From Neolewinella aurantiaca (GTDB lineage: Bacteria > Bacteroidota > Bacteroidia > Chitinophagales > Saprospiraceae), in NCBI RefSeq assembly GCF_008014675.1, contig NZ_VOXD01000003.1:220530-284529 (forward strand): a DNA stretch of 64,000 bases, in the 5' to 3' direction. The translations under genes and the position numbers were made by a program. The notes beneath the pieces were generated by a model. It searched no databases. It worked only from the letters and a program-made list of their open reading frames with translations, and was not told the DNA's origin. Below are positions 17,288 through 26,195 of the stretch, piece by piece (position 1 is the first letter of the stretch; every line of letters begins with the position of its first letter).

Positions 17288-18628
17288 CTACTTTGCTGCC
17301 ATCTCGGCCTGCAGTTTCTTCCCCTCCGCAATTTGCTCTTTCGTATCGCGGAGCGGCTGGCCAACCTTGTTTAATTCGAAGAGGTAAGTATCCCTCAGGG
17401 CTTCGAATTCAGGAAGGAGGCTGTCGGGCATATTTTTAGCGGGCGGGAAACGGAGTTTGGTATGATCGATCTGGCGGCCATCTTTCCAGAAACGGTAGCA
17501 AACGTGCGGCCCGGTAGCCAGTCCGGTTGAACCAACGTAACCAATGGTTTCTCCCTGGCGGACGCGGGTACCGACGCTCTGGCCTTCCTCGAACTTCTGC
17601 ATGTGCAGGTACTGGGTGGTGTACTGCTTGCTGTGGCGGACTTTTACGAAGTTACCGTTGCCTCCACGCCGGCCGCGCTCCACGATGACGCCATCGGCGG
17701 TTGCCAGGATAGGCGTGCCGCGTGCCGCGGCGTAATCGGTTCCCAGGTGCGGCTTGATGCGTTTCTGTACGGGATGAAAGCGACGTAAGTTGAAAGCGGA
17801 ACTCATCCGGCTGAACCGAACGGGAGATTTCAGGAAGGTACTCTTCATCGGTTCACCGTTGAGACCGAAGTAGCCCTGATACGTAGAATCCGGGGAGCAG
17901 TACCAGAAAGCGTAGATGTCATCGCCACCGGTAGAGTAGCGGGCTGCTTTAACCATGCCAGGCGCAGCATCTTCGCCCTCAACGAATTTCTTCTCATAGA
18001 TAAGCTGGAAGGCATCGTTGGGCTGAACGTGGTAGAAGTCCACCGACCACTGGAGCGCGTCTTCCATCCGGTCTGTGAGGGCGTGGCTAAGGCCGGCACC
18101 CGTCATCGCGTTCCAAAGGTTAGACTCAATTTTGCCTGCAGCAAGGGCGATTTCCGTTTTTACCGGCAGCCTGGTGCGTTCGCTGAGGTCGCCTCCTTTA
18201 AGGTCGAGCCGTACATATTCGTAAATGGAAGGCTGGTAGGCCAGGAAGTCGGGCCCTTCGGTATCCTCATCATCGATGATGGTGTAAACACGTCCGGCCC
18301 GGAGGTCACGGACATCAAGCAGTTCGTTGAATGCGTTGGCGGCATCGAAGGTTTGCTGATTATCCAGTCCCTGCTGAAGCAGGATGTCGGAAAGCGTCTG
18401 CCCTTCAAGAATGGTATCCGTACGGAGAGATACAGTATCGGTAGCCAGCCCAAAGCGCAGGGTGGGGGTGACGATGGGGAAAGCGTTTGTCGTAAGCTCC
18501 GGGTGGGGCGGCGGCGGCGCCAAACCTACCAGAGAGTAGACGATGGCTGCACAGACAAAGAGGCAAAGTGCGGAAACAAGTGCTACCCGGGGGAGGCGCA
18601 GTTTCCGCTTTCGATGCGGTAAATTCAC
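17288..18628 (-). CDS. M23 family metallopeptidase, membrane-anchored
   Basis: I place the start at the GTG at 18628 (446 residues), giving a basic N-terminus (NLPHRKRKLRLPR) before one membrane segment (VALVSALCLFVCAAIVYSLVGL). The frame is open up to an ATG at 18775, but the promoter at 18709-18716 lies downstream of that ATG. A long linker with a LysM/OapA-like start (ILEGQTLSDILLQQG) precedes the C-terminal peptidase. Zinc motif HLGTDYA (HxxxD) is present, but the usual HxH reads HVC in TGPHVCYRFW, so the second ligand would be Cys. Expected role: cutting peptide cross-links in peptidoglycan. Confidence 0.88.
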   Translation of the reverse strand: MNLPHRKRKLRLPRVALVSALCLFVCAAIVYSLVGLAPPPPHPELTTNAFPIVTPTLRFGLATDTVSLRTDTILEGQTLSDILLQQGLDNQQTFDAANAFNELLDVRDLRAGRVYTIIDDEDTEGPDFLAYQPSIYEYVRLDLKGGDLSERTRLPVKTEIALAAGKIESNLWNAMTGAGLSHALTDRMEDALQWSVDFYHVQPNDAFQLIYEKKFVEGEDAAPGMVKAARYSTGGDDIYAFWYCSPDSTYQGYFGLNGEPMKSTFLKSPVRFSRMSSAFNLRRFHPVQKRIKPHLGTDYAAARGTPILATADGVIVERGRRGGNGNFVKVRHSKQYTTQYLHMQKFEEGQSVGTRVRQGETIGYVGSTGLATGPHVCYRFWKDGRQIDHTKLRFPPAKNMPDSLLPEFEALRDTYLFELNKVGQPLRDTKEQIAEGKKLQAEMAAK

Positions 18629-18708
18629 GTTTTTTGTTTTAATCCTGGTCGCTCCGGAAAAGCCGGAAAACCAATAGCTCTTTTTTCGAACCTTGTGTAG
18701 TTCTGGCG

Positions 18709-18716
18709 CAAATATA
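18709..18716 (-). promoter_or_regulatory. -7 box for the M23 peptidase gene
   Basis: TATATTTG on the minus strand matches TAnnTTTG exactly; the -33 position is poor. It lies 81 bp upstream of the proposed GTG start and inside the open frame that leads to the upstream ATG, arguing against that ATG. Confidence 0.6.
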
Positions 18717-18917
18717 GCAATTGTTGCAAGAGTTTCTGAAATTGACGTTTTAAGCGACGGAGCAGGGCTAGCCATCGCGATTTATGCCGCTATGAACAAC
18801 AAGATCAGTTCGGGCAACACCTGCTGTGGGGCTTTCCCTGCTCGGATATAACTCCGTCAGGCGCGCGCCGGGGTAATTTGCTCATGCTGCAATCAGCAGA
18901 CATAAATACAAAACATC

Positions 18918-18925
18918 TATATTTG
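18918..18925 (+). promoter_or_regulatory. -7 box for the LysM protein gene
   Basis: TATATTTG is a perfect -7 box, 57 bp before the ATG at 18982. No good TTTG lies at the -33 distance. Confidence 0.6.
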
Positions 18926-18981
18926 TAACAACGTTAGATATCAAATATCAACCAACTTACTCTACCAAAACGTATCCCAAA

Positions 18982-21045
18982 ATGAGAAATTTCTTCACCC
19001 TGATCGTGGCCATGTTGCTCACGGCAGGCTCGTTGCAAGCCGAGCAAATCTTTGTCCTCTTCGACGGTACCTGTGGGGACCGCGTGAAGTACGAACAGTC
19101 GGTTGCGCAGCAGCCACGGCTCGATTATTATGCATATCACTTCTCCTTTCAGGGTGGAGACCGGCTCTTGTTAGAAACTGGTGCAGAGGGAACTACGGTT
19201 CAGAACTTCCTGCCCCAGGGCTACATTTACTGTGGCGACCCGCGCCTCAGCCTCGAACTTGCTAACCGCGTGAACGGCGGCGTTGACCGGGTATTCATTT
19301 TGCTGCCAACGGCTAATAATCAGTACATCATTCAACCGGTAATCATGGCGTCGGTGTTGCAGCGTAACGGAGCATCTTTTTCCTACTTCAGCCCACTTAC
19401 CGGCTTTCAGTTCGATACCGAAAACGGTATTATCGGTGAAAACCTCGCGGTAGACAACGAAGGGGCAAAGGTCTACTTCGAAGGCCGGGAAACAAGCCCC
19501 TGCGCTGGCTACTTTTTGTTCCGCCAGTTGAAGGTAGGAGCCTCTTACCCGGTTATCGATTATAAGATTTCTCCGGAAATCGGAGTTTTCGAACGTAGCC
19601 TCGGCAGCGACGGGATCAGTACTACTGGTGGAACGATCGTTGCCCGCGAGGTAAACGGCATGCCCGTTGCCAACTACCTGAGTTCGGTTTGTGCTTCTGC
19701 AACCACCATAGCCCAGAACACCGCAAACACCCCGGCCATAACACCCCCGGCTTACGGTGGCACCCCGCAACCACAGGCTTATGGTACCCAACAGCCCGCT
19801 CCGCCCCAGCCGTACTACACTCAGCCTCAGGAGCAGCAAGTACAACCCGAGTCGGTTGCTTACGGCACAGCTTCCCAACAACCCTCCACGACCGTCACAA
19901 CTGTAAACCACACCGTGGCAAAAGGCGAAACCCTTTACGCTGTATCCCGTAAGTACAACACAACGGTAGATGCGGTGAAAACTGCCAACGGGCTAACCAG
20001 CAATACTTTGTTTCCCGGCCAGCAACTGGCAATCACTACTACAATGTCGGTCCCGGCCAATGAAGTAGCTATGGCTCCTGCCCCTACCGTTCCTACCACT
20101 CCTTATAATGCCGGTAATGTTGCTTATTCAAATCCGGGAGCGGCCCAGCCAACTCCTTACAGTACAACCCCGGCAACCCCTCAGGCTTACGGCGCTCAGC
20201 AGACGGCACGTAGTGGTCAGGCAGCAGTCTACGGAGAGAACCTCCACATAGTACAACCCGGAGAGACGGTGGCGAGCATTGCACTGCGTTACGGATATAC
20301 TTCGGCCAAATTCCGCGAGATGAACGACATCGGCGCCAATGAGGTCGTACGGATTGGTCAGCAACTGAAAACAACAGACTGTAATTGTCCGGTGCAGGAG
20401 GCTGCGCCCGCCGAAGCAGCACCGGCAGCGTACGGCCAGCCCGCCGCAACGCCCCAGTCGTACAGCCAACCCGCCGCTACACCTCAGGCTTACGGTCAGC
20501 CCGCTACGGCCAGCCCGCAGGCTTACGGTAACGAGAGCGGAACTGCGCAGCCAGCAACACCGGCTTACCGTACACCGCAGGGCTACCAGGCACCTCAGTC
20601 GGCTCCGGTTCCGGCAACGACCACTCCAAAGGTCGCCGCCCCGACTACAATCACGAACAATCCTAATTTTGGCCAGGTAGTACCCAATGCGTCTGCACCT
20701 CCGAGCTCAACTATGGGCCAACTGGAGGCGCGTGGCAGTACTGCGCCTGCGGCGCAGCCAACCAACGCCAACCCTGCTACTTACAATGCGTACCCTGCAC
20801 CTGCGCCCGCGCCCACGCAGTACCAGTCGCCCAACCCTGTTCCCAATGCATACGGAACTCCGGTAGGGGTAAATACCCAGCCGGCGGCGCAACCGACCAA
20901 CCGCGCGTTTCACCTCGTACAGGAGGGCGAAAGCCTGTACTCGATTGCGCGCCGTTACGGGATTACTACCAATCAGTTGCGGGCACTCAATAACCTGGAC
21001 AACGGCAGCGTGATCGTTCCTTTCCAGAAATTGTACGTGAACTAA
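18982..21045 (+). CDS. secreted protein with three LysM domains
   Basis: The 687-residue protein has a signal peptide (LLTAGSLQAE). An N-terminal globular domain of about 210 residues, not assigned to a family, follows. Then come three LysM modules (about 311-355 HTVAKGETLYAVSRKYNTT; about 412-458 HIVQPGETVASIALRYG; about 640-686 HLVQEGESLYSIARRYGIT). Between them are long low-complexity linkers rich in Pro, Ala, Gln, Thr and Tyr with repeated AYGQPA-like units. LysM modules bind N-acetylglucosamine-containing glycan, so it likely coats or bridges peptidoglycan. It is monocistronic, with its own promoter and terminator, divergent from the M23 gene. Confidence 0.87.
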   Translation: MRNFFTLIVAMLLTAGSLQAEQIFVLFDGTCGDRVKYEQSVAQQPRLDYYAYHFSFQGGDRLLLETGAEGTTVQNFLPQGYIYCGDPRLSLELANRVNGGVDRVFILLPTANNQYIIQPVIMASVLQRNGASFSYFSPLTGFQFDTENGIIGENLAVDNEGAKVYFEGRETSPCAGYFLFRQLKVGASYPVIDYKISPEIGVFERSLGSDGISTTGGTIVAREVNGMPVANYLSSVCASATTIAQNTANTPAITPPAYGGTPQPQAYGTQQPAPPQPYYTQPQEQQVQPESVAYGTASQQPSTTVTTVNHTVAKGETLYAVSRKYNTTVDAVKTANGLTSNTLFPGQQLAITTTMSVPANEVAMAPAPTVPTTPYNAGNVAYSNPGAAQPTPYSTTPATPQAYGAQQTARSGQAAVYGENLHIVQPGETVASIALRYGYTSAKFREMNDIGANEVVRIGQQLKTTDCNCPVQEAAPAEAAPAAYGQPAATPQSYSQPAATPQAYGQPATASPQAYGNESGTAQPATPAYRTPQGYQAPQSAPVPATTTPKVAAPTTITNNPNFGQVVPNASAPPSSTMGQLEARGSTAPAAQPTNANPATYNAYPAPAPAPTQYQSPNPVPNAYGTPVGVNTQPAAQPTNRAFHLVQEGESLYSIARRYGITTNQLRALNNLDNGSVIVPFQKLYVN

Positions 21046-21165
21046 TGTTGTTGCCGGAGCCGTAATGATTACGGGGAAGAATGCCCGGTACCCGGGAAAA
21101 TAGCTTCTGTACCCTCGTTTTGTTACGTTCCGGAGCGAACATACAGCCTTACATATGGCTTTATA

Positions 21166-21203
21166 GACGGCGAAATCCTTTACCCGGGCTTCGCCGTCTT
21201 TGA
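21166..21203 (+). terminator. terminator of the LysM gene
   Basis: GACGGCGAA (21166-21174) pairs perfectly with TTCGCCGTC (21190-21198), followed by TTTGATTT. Confidence 0.75.
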
Positions 21204-21205
21204 TT

Positions 21206-21213
21206 TACCTTTG
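21206..21213 (+). promoter_or_regulatory. -7 box for the CorC-like gene
   Basis: TACCTTTG is a perfect -7 box, 39 bp before the ATG at 21252 and directly after the preceding terminator. Confidence 0.6.
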
Positions 21214-21251
21214 CACCAGACTAATCCCGGAGCGCTGCTCCTCCTTAAAAT

Positions 21252-22460
21252 ATGACCACCCTCCTCTTATTTGCGTTTTTCTCCATTGCCTTCTCCTTCA
21301 TGTGTTCCATCTGGGAGGCGGTATTGCTGTCCATTTCACCCTCTTACGTACAAATCAAAGTCGCGGAAGGTGGCAGGACCGGCGAGCTGCTGCAGAAGTT
21401 CAAAAAGGACGTGAATGCACCCCTGACGGCTATTCTTTCTCTCAACACGGTTGCCCATACCGTAGGGGCAATTCTGGTAGGAGCCAGCACCGGCGCCGCC
21501 TTCGGTGAGGGTGGTTTTACCATCCCCGGAATCGAGTATGTCGTAAGCTACGAGGTGCTTGTGAGTGTTGTAATGACGCTTGCAATCCTGATCCTTTCGG
21601 AAATTATACCCAAAAACCTTGGCGCAACTTACTGGAAACAGTTGGCCCCGTTTACGGTGAAGGCACTCAACGTTCTGGTTACGATTTTTACCTGGACGGG
21701 CTTTATCTGGGTATCCGATAAAATCAAAAAGCTGTTGCTGCGCGGTGATGACCCCCACGGAACTGCACTGAGCCGGACCGAGTTCATTGCGATGGCCGAA
21801 GCCGGTACCGAATCCGGTGAACTCAAAATCGAAGAAGGGCGGATTCTGAAAAACCTGCTCGCTTTCGAATCGCTCACCGTTCACGACGTAATGACACCCC
21901 GAACCGTAGTGGTTGGTGCGCGTACCACGATGACGATTAACGAGTTCTACGAGAAATTTGATGGCAGCCCGTTCAGCCGCTACCCGGTTTTTGGGGAAAC
22001 CCGCGATCAGGTAGAAGGTTACGTCCTCAAGGATATGGTCTATAAGGCTATCATCGAAGAAGCCGGGAGCGAGCCGCTCACTACACTGATGCGCGACCTT
22101 GTACCGGTACCACAAACCACGACGCTGCACAAACTCATCGACCTGATGCTGGAGCGCCGCGAGCCGATCGCAATGGTCGTCGACGAGTTTGGCGGTCTGG
22201 AAGGTTTGGTAACTATGGAAGATGCCATGGAGACTCTGTTGGGCCTCGAGATCATGGATGAAATGGATACCAGCAAAGATATGCAGGACCTGGCCCGCAA
22301 CCGCTGGCGGAAACGTGCAGAAAGCATGGGGCTTGACCTTTCGGAAATGGAAGGAAATGCCATCGATGCCGTTGTAGACGGAAAGGTGAGCAAAGCCGTA
22401 AACGAAGCGGTGAACGATGCCGTAGACGCTGCGGTGAAAAAGGATGCTTCCGGATCGTAA
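21252..22460 (+). CDS. CNNM/CorC-type (hemolysin-C family) transporter with CBS pair
   Basis: The 402-residue membrane protein has an N-terminal CNNM/DUF21 domain with about four membrane helices (to about residue 165), including the conserved IIPKNLGATYW segment. A CBS-domain pair (about 200-330, VHDVMTPRTVVVGA and MVVDEFGGLEGLVTMEDAMETLLG) follows. Family members move or sense Mg2+ or Co2+. The C-terminal 75 residues are a charged tail with an Ala/Val/Asp-rich repeat (VVDGKVSKAVNEAVNDAVDAAVKK) replacing the CorC_HlyC domain usual in longer relatives. Monocistronic. Confidence 0.88.
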   Translation: MTTLLLFAFFSIAFSFMCSIWEAVLLSISPSYVQIKVAEGGRTGELLQKFKKDVNAPLTAILSLNTVAHTVGAILVGASTGAAFGEGGFTIPGIEYVVSYEVLVSVVMTLAILILSEIIPKNLGATYWKQLAPFTVKALNVLVTIFTWTGFIWVSDKIKKLLLRGDDPHGTALSRTEFIAMAEAGTESGELKIEEGRILKNLLAFESLTVHDVMTPRTVVVGARTTMTINEFYEKFDGSPFSRYPVFGETRDQVEGYVLKDMVYKAIIEEAGSEPLTTLMRDLVPVPQTTTLHKLIDLMLERREPIAMVVDEFGGLEGLVTMEDAMETLLGLEIMDEMDTSKDMQDLARNRWRKRAESMGLDLSEMEGNAIDAVVDGKVSKAVNEAVNDAVDAAVKKDASGS

Positions 22461-22482
22461 TTAACGGACTGAAGTAGAATAC

Positions 22483-22500
22483 GGCGCGGCCGCAGGTGCA
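22483..22500. repeat. single perfect 18-bp repeat copy
   Basis: An exact GGCGCGGCCGCAGGTGCA lies between the CorC-like gene and the aminotransferase gene. No full inverted partner is visible, but the copy sits inside a short palindrome (ATACGG near 22479 pairs with CCGTAT at 22519-22524) that leads straight into the -7 box at 22522. Confidence 0.9.
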
Positions 22501-22521
22501 GAGAGGGCTTGCAGAACACCG

Positions 22522-22529
22522 TATCTTTG
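22522..22529 (+). promoter_or_regulatory. -7 box for the aminotransferase gene
   Basis: TATCTTTG is a perfect -7 box, 130 bp before the ATG at 22659. The -33 position falls on the edge of the 18-bp repeat (22483-22500), so the repeat may contribute to or disturb this promoter. Confidence 0.5.
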
Positions 22530-22658
22530 CTGTCGAACTCAGCAATCCGACTGGCCGTCGGTTTCCTCTATTGTGCTGAAGTACGTTGGATGATGCCCCG
22601 ATTGCCCGCAAATAATCCGGCAGGGTTGCTGAACATTTAAGATTACAGAATATTCCGT

Positions 22659-23873
22659 ATGCCAAGCGTATCCCACCGTTCAGAAACGGTCCCGTTGTCG
22701 CCCTTCCGAAAGCTTATTCCCTACGCCGATAAGGCAAAGGCTGCAGGCCGGCATGTGTACCACCTCAATATTGGCCAGCCAGACATTAAGACGCACCCCC
22801 GGGCAGTATCCCGCTTCCGGGAGTTGGACTGGGATGTACTCGAGTACAGCCCCAGCAACGGCATTGCCAGTTACCGCAAGGCCCTTACCGGCTACTACGC
22901 CCGTTTTGGAGTAACACTATCTGAAGACAATATAATGGTGACTACGGGAGGCTCCGAGGCCATCCTGTTCTTCATGTTGGCTTGTCTTGATCCCGGAGAT
23001 GAGATTATCGTTCCGGAACCCTTCTATGCTAACTACAATGGCTACGCCCACATCGCCGACGTGAGGGTGGTGGCGATCACCAGTCATATCGAAGATGGCT
23101 TCAGTTTGCCCAGCCCGGAAGCTTTTGCCAACAAAATAACCCGACGTACCAGAGCCATCATCATTACCAGCCCCAATAACCCAACGGGAGCCTGCTACTC
23201 GGACGAAGAGATGGACAGCCTGGCAGCAATCGTAAAGGAGAATGACCTTTTTCTGTGCGCAGATGAAGTGTACCGGGAGTTTGCCTACGAAACGGAGCTG
23301 CGCTCCGTTCTGCAGATTCCTGGCCTCGAAGAGCATGCTATCGTTATCGACTCTGTGTCGAAGCGTTACAGTGCCACAGGAGCGCGGGTGGGCGCGCTGG
23401 TGTGCCGCAACCCGGACATTCTCGCCGGCGTAGATCGTTTTGCCAAGCTTCGGCTGAGCCCTCCCGGTTTGGGGCAAATGCTGTCGGAGTGTATGCTTCA
23501 GGACGATGCGGCCTACCTCGCCGGCGTGAAAGATGATTACCGCGCGCGGCGGGATACTGTCTACCGGCGGTTACAGGAAATGCCGGGCGTATTCAGCTAC
23601 CGGCCAGGAGGCGCTTTTTACTGCTTCGCCCGGTTCCCGATCGCTGACAGCGAAGATTTTTGCCGTTGGCTGCTCGAAGATTTCGAACACGACGGGGCCA
23701 CTGTAATGCTGGCTCCCGGTCCCGGGTTTTACGCTACGCCCGGCTTAGGTAAAAGTGAATGCCGGATCGCCTACGTACTGAACGTGGACGACCTGGAAAA
23801 AGCGATGGATTGCCTCGCTGCCGCCTTGCGGGTGTACCCGGGGCGACTGGTAGAAAAAGTCGGCGTTTTGTAG
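22659..23873 (+). CDS. class I/II pyridoxal-phosphate-dependent aminotransferase
   Basis: The 404-residue protein is a fold-type I aminotransferase: GQPDIKTHP near the N-terminus, TTGGSEAILF, SPNNPTG, LCADEVYREF (Asp that pairs with the PLP nitrogen) and SVSKRYSATGARVG with the Schiff-base lysine, then a C-terminal Arg-containing ECRIAY segment that would bind the substrate carboxylate. It resembles aspartate/aromatic aminotransferases; the amino-acid substrate cannot be settled from sequence alone. It stands alone and is convergent with an SGNH hydrolase gene. Confidence 0.9.
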   Translation: MPSVSHRSETVPLSPFRKLIPYADKAKAAGRHVYHLNIGQPDIKTHPRAVSRFRELDWDVLEYSPSNGIASYRKALTGYYARFGVTLSEDNIMVTTGGSEAILFFMLACLDPGDEIIVPEPFYANYNGYAHIADVRVVAITSHIEDGFSLPSPEAFANKITRRTRAIIITSPNNPTGACYSDEEMDSLAAIVKENDLFLCADEVYREFAYETELRSVLQIPGLEEHAIVIDSVSKRYSATGARVGALVCRNPDILAGVDRFAKLRLSPPGLGQMLSECMLQDDAAYLAGVKDDYRARRDTVYRRLQEMPGVFSYRPGGAFYCFARFPIADSEDFCRWLLEDFEHDGATVMLAPGPGFYATPGLGKSECRIAYVLNVDDLEKAMDCLAAALRVYPGRLVEKVGVL

Positions 23874-23892
23874 CGGAAAGCCAATATGGGGA

Positions 23893-24001
23893 GGCGGCTG
23901 TAAGGTGCCGCCGGTTTAACATAAGCATTTCTCCTGAAAGGCCATTCTCTGAGGCGCAGCTACGTGCTTCGGAAAACCTCGCGTGCACCTGCGACCGCGC
24001 C
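23893..24001. repeat. 18-bp repeat copy with degraded inverted partner
   Basis: TGCACCTGCGACCGCGCC (23984-24001, minus orientation) matches the core at 17 of 18. About 109 bp away, GGCGGCTGTAAGGTGCCG (23893-23910) looks like a heavily degraded opposite copy. The element occupies nearly the whole 139-bp gap between two convergent genes. Confidence 0.7.
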
Positions 24002-24012
24002 CCGAAACTGTG

Positions 24013-24735
24013 TTAGTTGCTCAGTATTTCCCGTACCTGATCTTCGATCAATTCATCTACCCAGCGCTGGTACTGTTTGCCGCTGGGGTGGAGGTTGTCG
24101 GTGGCGACAAGTGATGGATCATCGATGCCTTCCTGCGATATCGGCGTTATGTTGATAAACGGAATGCCATAGCTCTCCGTAATTTCCCGGCAGGCCGCAT
24201 TGAATTGTCTTACCCCTTCGGAAATGTCGGGGTTGCCACCGCCAAAACCGGTGAAGGCATAATCCGGAATAGATACGACGAACACACGGTCGCGGTTGTT
24301 GCCGGCAAATACGATGGCCTGGTTGAGCAAGTCTTCGAATTCGGTCCGGTATTCGGTCAGGGACCTGCCCTGAAACTGATTGTTTACCCCGATGAGGAGA
24401 GATACAAGGTCGTACGTCGCGCGCAGATCGGAACGGGCACCGATGCCGTTAATGAGGTCACGGGTAGTCCAGCCGTTGGTCGCTACGATGTCGGTAGCGG
24501 AAGAGTACGATTTACCATCAGCACCGGTTTGCAACAGGTTGGCAGTAAGCAGTGCTGGCCAGCGTTCGTTATCGGCAACGGCGGTACCGATGGTGTAGCT
24601 GTCGCCCAGGGCCAGAAAGCTGATGGTATCGGTAGTATCGGTTGGGGGGGTAATCTCTATGGGCATAAAATCATCGTCATCGTTACAGGCGAAGATAAAG
24701 AGGGGAAGCCAGAGTAGGATTGTCAGGAGTTTCAT
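24013..24735 (-). CDS. SGNH/GDSL-type hydrolase lipoprotein
   Basis: The 240-residue protein has a lipobox (FIFAC, Cys17) followed by an acidic DDDD run. It then shows the SGNH blocks in order: block I LALGDSYTIG (nucleophile Ser), a Gly block in ATNGWTT, block III LIGVNNQF (Asn) and block V DNLHPSGKQ (Asp and His). It should be an esterase or lipase on the periplasmic or cell surface side; substrate unknown. Monocistronic. Confidence 0.9.
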   Translation of the reverse strand: MKLLTILLWLPLFIFACNDDDDFMPIEITPPTDTTDTISFLALGDSYTIGTAVADNERWPALLTANLLQTGADGKSYSSATDIVATNGWTTRDLINGIGARSDLRATYDLVSLLIGVNNQFQGRSLTEYRTEFEDLLNQAIVFAGNNRDRVFVVSIPDYAFTGFGGGNPDISEGVRQFNAACREITESYGIPFINITPISQEGIDDPSLVATDNLHPSGKQYQRWVDELIEDQVREILSN

Positions 24736-25108
24736 TTAAAATATTTGATTTGTGCTAACCGGAAAAATGATGTCGCATAGAGACAGTCAGACGATTTAAG
24801 GAACTCGGACGACTATGGAGGTGAACAGACCGGGACGTGCAGACTAGTTACGCACGATGTATTGCGTCCGGTTTCAGTTGAAGTCAGTATAACGAGGGCC
24901 AGAGGAGCTGAATGCTACCCGGATACTCCAGAGATGCGGGGGAAGAAATACCCGCCGGTGCGGGGGGAGTGGTATAATCTGGCTGTAATATTTAGCTTTT
25001 GTAGTGGCCCCTAGGAACAGTGGGCAAAACTACCGTGGCTGCAAAATGTTCAATGGCGGAACATTGGCCGGGGAGAACCTGATCTGCACATAAATCAAGA
25101 GCATAGCT
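24736..25108. other. 373-bp divergent gap
   Basis: No gene is seen. A small hairpin CCCGC/GCGGG occurs near 24950-24965 and GTTC/GAAC near 25049-25063. TTTAGCTTTTG around 24990 resembles a -7 box with one extra base and could serve the plus-strand gene at 25109. Confidence 0.4.
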
Positions 25109-26146
25109 ATGTATCATTTCTGGGAAATAATCGTGAACGCTTACCGGGATTACGCGAACTACCTGTGGCATGACATCACCCAGCCGCAGTGGTCATCGTA
25201 TTTCTACGCGCTGATTCTGGTGTCGTTGGTGTTCTTCGTTCTTGAAGTTGTAGTTCCCTGGAGAAGAAATCAGGCCGTTTTGCGGAAGGACTTTTTTCTT
25301 GACCTGTTCTACATGTTTTTCAACTTCTTTCTCTTTTCACTGGTGGTTTACAATGCGGCTTCGAGTGTCGTGGTGGACATAATCAACAACGGAATCAGCT
25401 GGCTCACGGGAGGTTTTGATTTGCAGGCCAGCAACCCGATGCGGTTCTGGCCGCTGTGGGCAGTGCTGCTGCTAGGCTTCTTTGTCAGGGATTTTATTCA
25501 GTGGTGGGTACATCGGTTGCTGCACCGTTCCGATTTTTTATGGCGCTTTCACCAGGTGCATCACTCGGTGCAGGAAATGGGGTTTGCCGCTCACTTGCGC
25601 TACCACTGGATGGAGACAGTCGTTTACCGGACCATTGAATACCTGCCGTTGGCCCTTTTGGGGATCGGGCTCTACGATTTCTTCATCATTCATCTGTTCA
25701 GTTTAGCGTGGGGGCACTACAACCATGCTAACATCCGGCCGCCCTCGTGGATTACGGGCGGTATTGTGGCCGGACTAGTGGGCCTGGCGATGGGGAGTGG
25801 AAGCTTTGATTTTGCCGTCGTTGCTGACCCTAACTGGTTGACTACCCTTGCCGGAGGCCTGATCGGTTTCGGAGCGGGAGCAGTCCTGCTGGGGCCGGTT
25901 ATGAGAATTATCTTCAATAGCCCGGAAATGCACCTTTGGCACCACGCAAAGTCACTCCCTGAAGAGCGGCGGTATGGTGTTAATTTTGGCCTTACCCTCG
26001 CGATCTGGGACTACATCTTCGGCACAAATTACCAACCCTACGATGATGCCGAGCTCGAGCTCGGGTTTGAGGGGGTAGAGAAATTCCCGGCAGGCTTTGT
26101 CGGGCAGTCGGTTGGGGTTCCTCCGTTGATGGGGGATGATGATTAA
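25109..26146 (+). CDS. sterol desaturase/fatty acid hydroxylase family membrane protein
   Basis: The 345-residue protein has several membrane helices and the eight-histidine di-iron signature of the family: HRLLHR, HQVHHS, HYNHAN and HLWHHAK at about residues 138, 149, 208 and 276. Enzymes of this family oxygenate lipid chains or sterol-like and carotenoid substrates in the membrane. The exact substrate is unknown and no lipid-synthesis gene lies alongside. Confidence 0.9.
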   Translation: MYHFWEIIVNAYRDYANYLWHDITQPQWSSYFYALILVSLVFFVLEVVVPWRRNQAVLRKDFFLDLFYMFFNFFLFSLVVYNAASSVVVDIINNGISWLTGGFDLQASNPMRFWPLWAVLLLGFFVRDFIQWWVHRLLHRSDFLWRFHQVHHSVQEMGFAAHLRYHWMETVVYRTIEYLPLALLGIGLYDFFIIHLFSLAWGHYNHANIRPPSWITGGIVAGLVGLAMGSGSFDFAVVADPNWLTTLAGGLIGFGAGAVLLGPVMRIIFNSPEMHLWHHAKSLPEERRYGVNFGLTLAIWDYIFGTNYQPYDDAELELGFEGVEKFPAGFVGQSVGVPPLMGDDD

Positions 26147-26195
26147 ACGGCAGAGATTTTTATTCGTTGGTTAAGTCGGGCGTATTAAGGGGGAA

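Noticed and set aside
19741..20910. Tandem DNA repeat in the LysM gene
   Set aside because: The repeated AYGQPA-like units reflect a low-complexity protein linker with varied codons, not a nucleotide-level repeat array.
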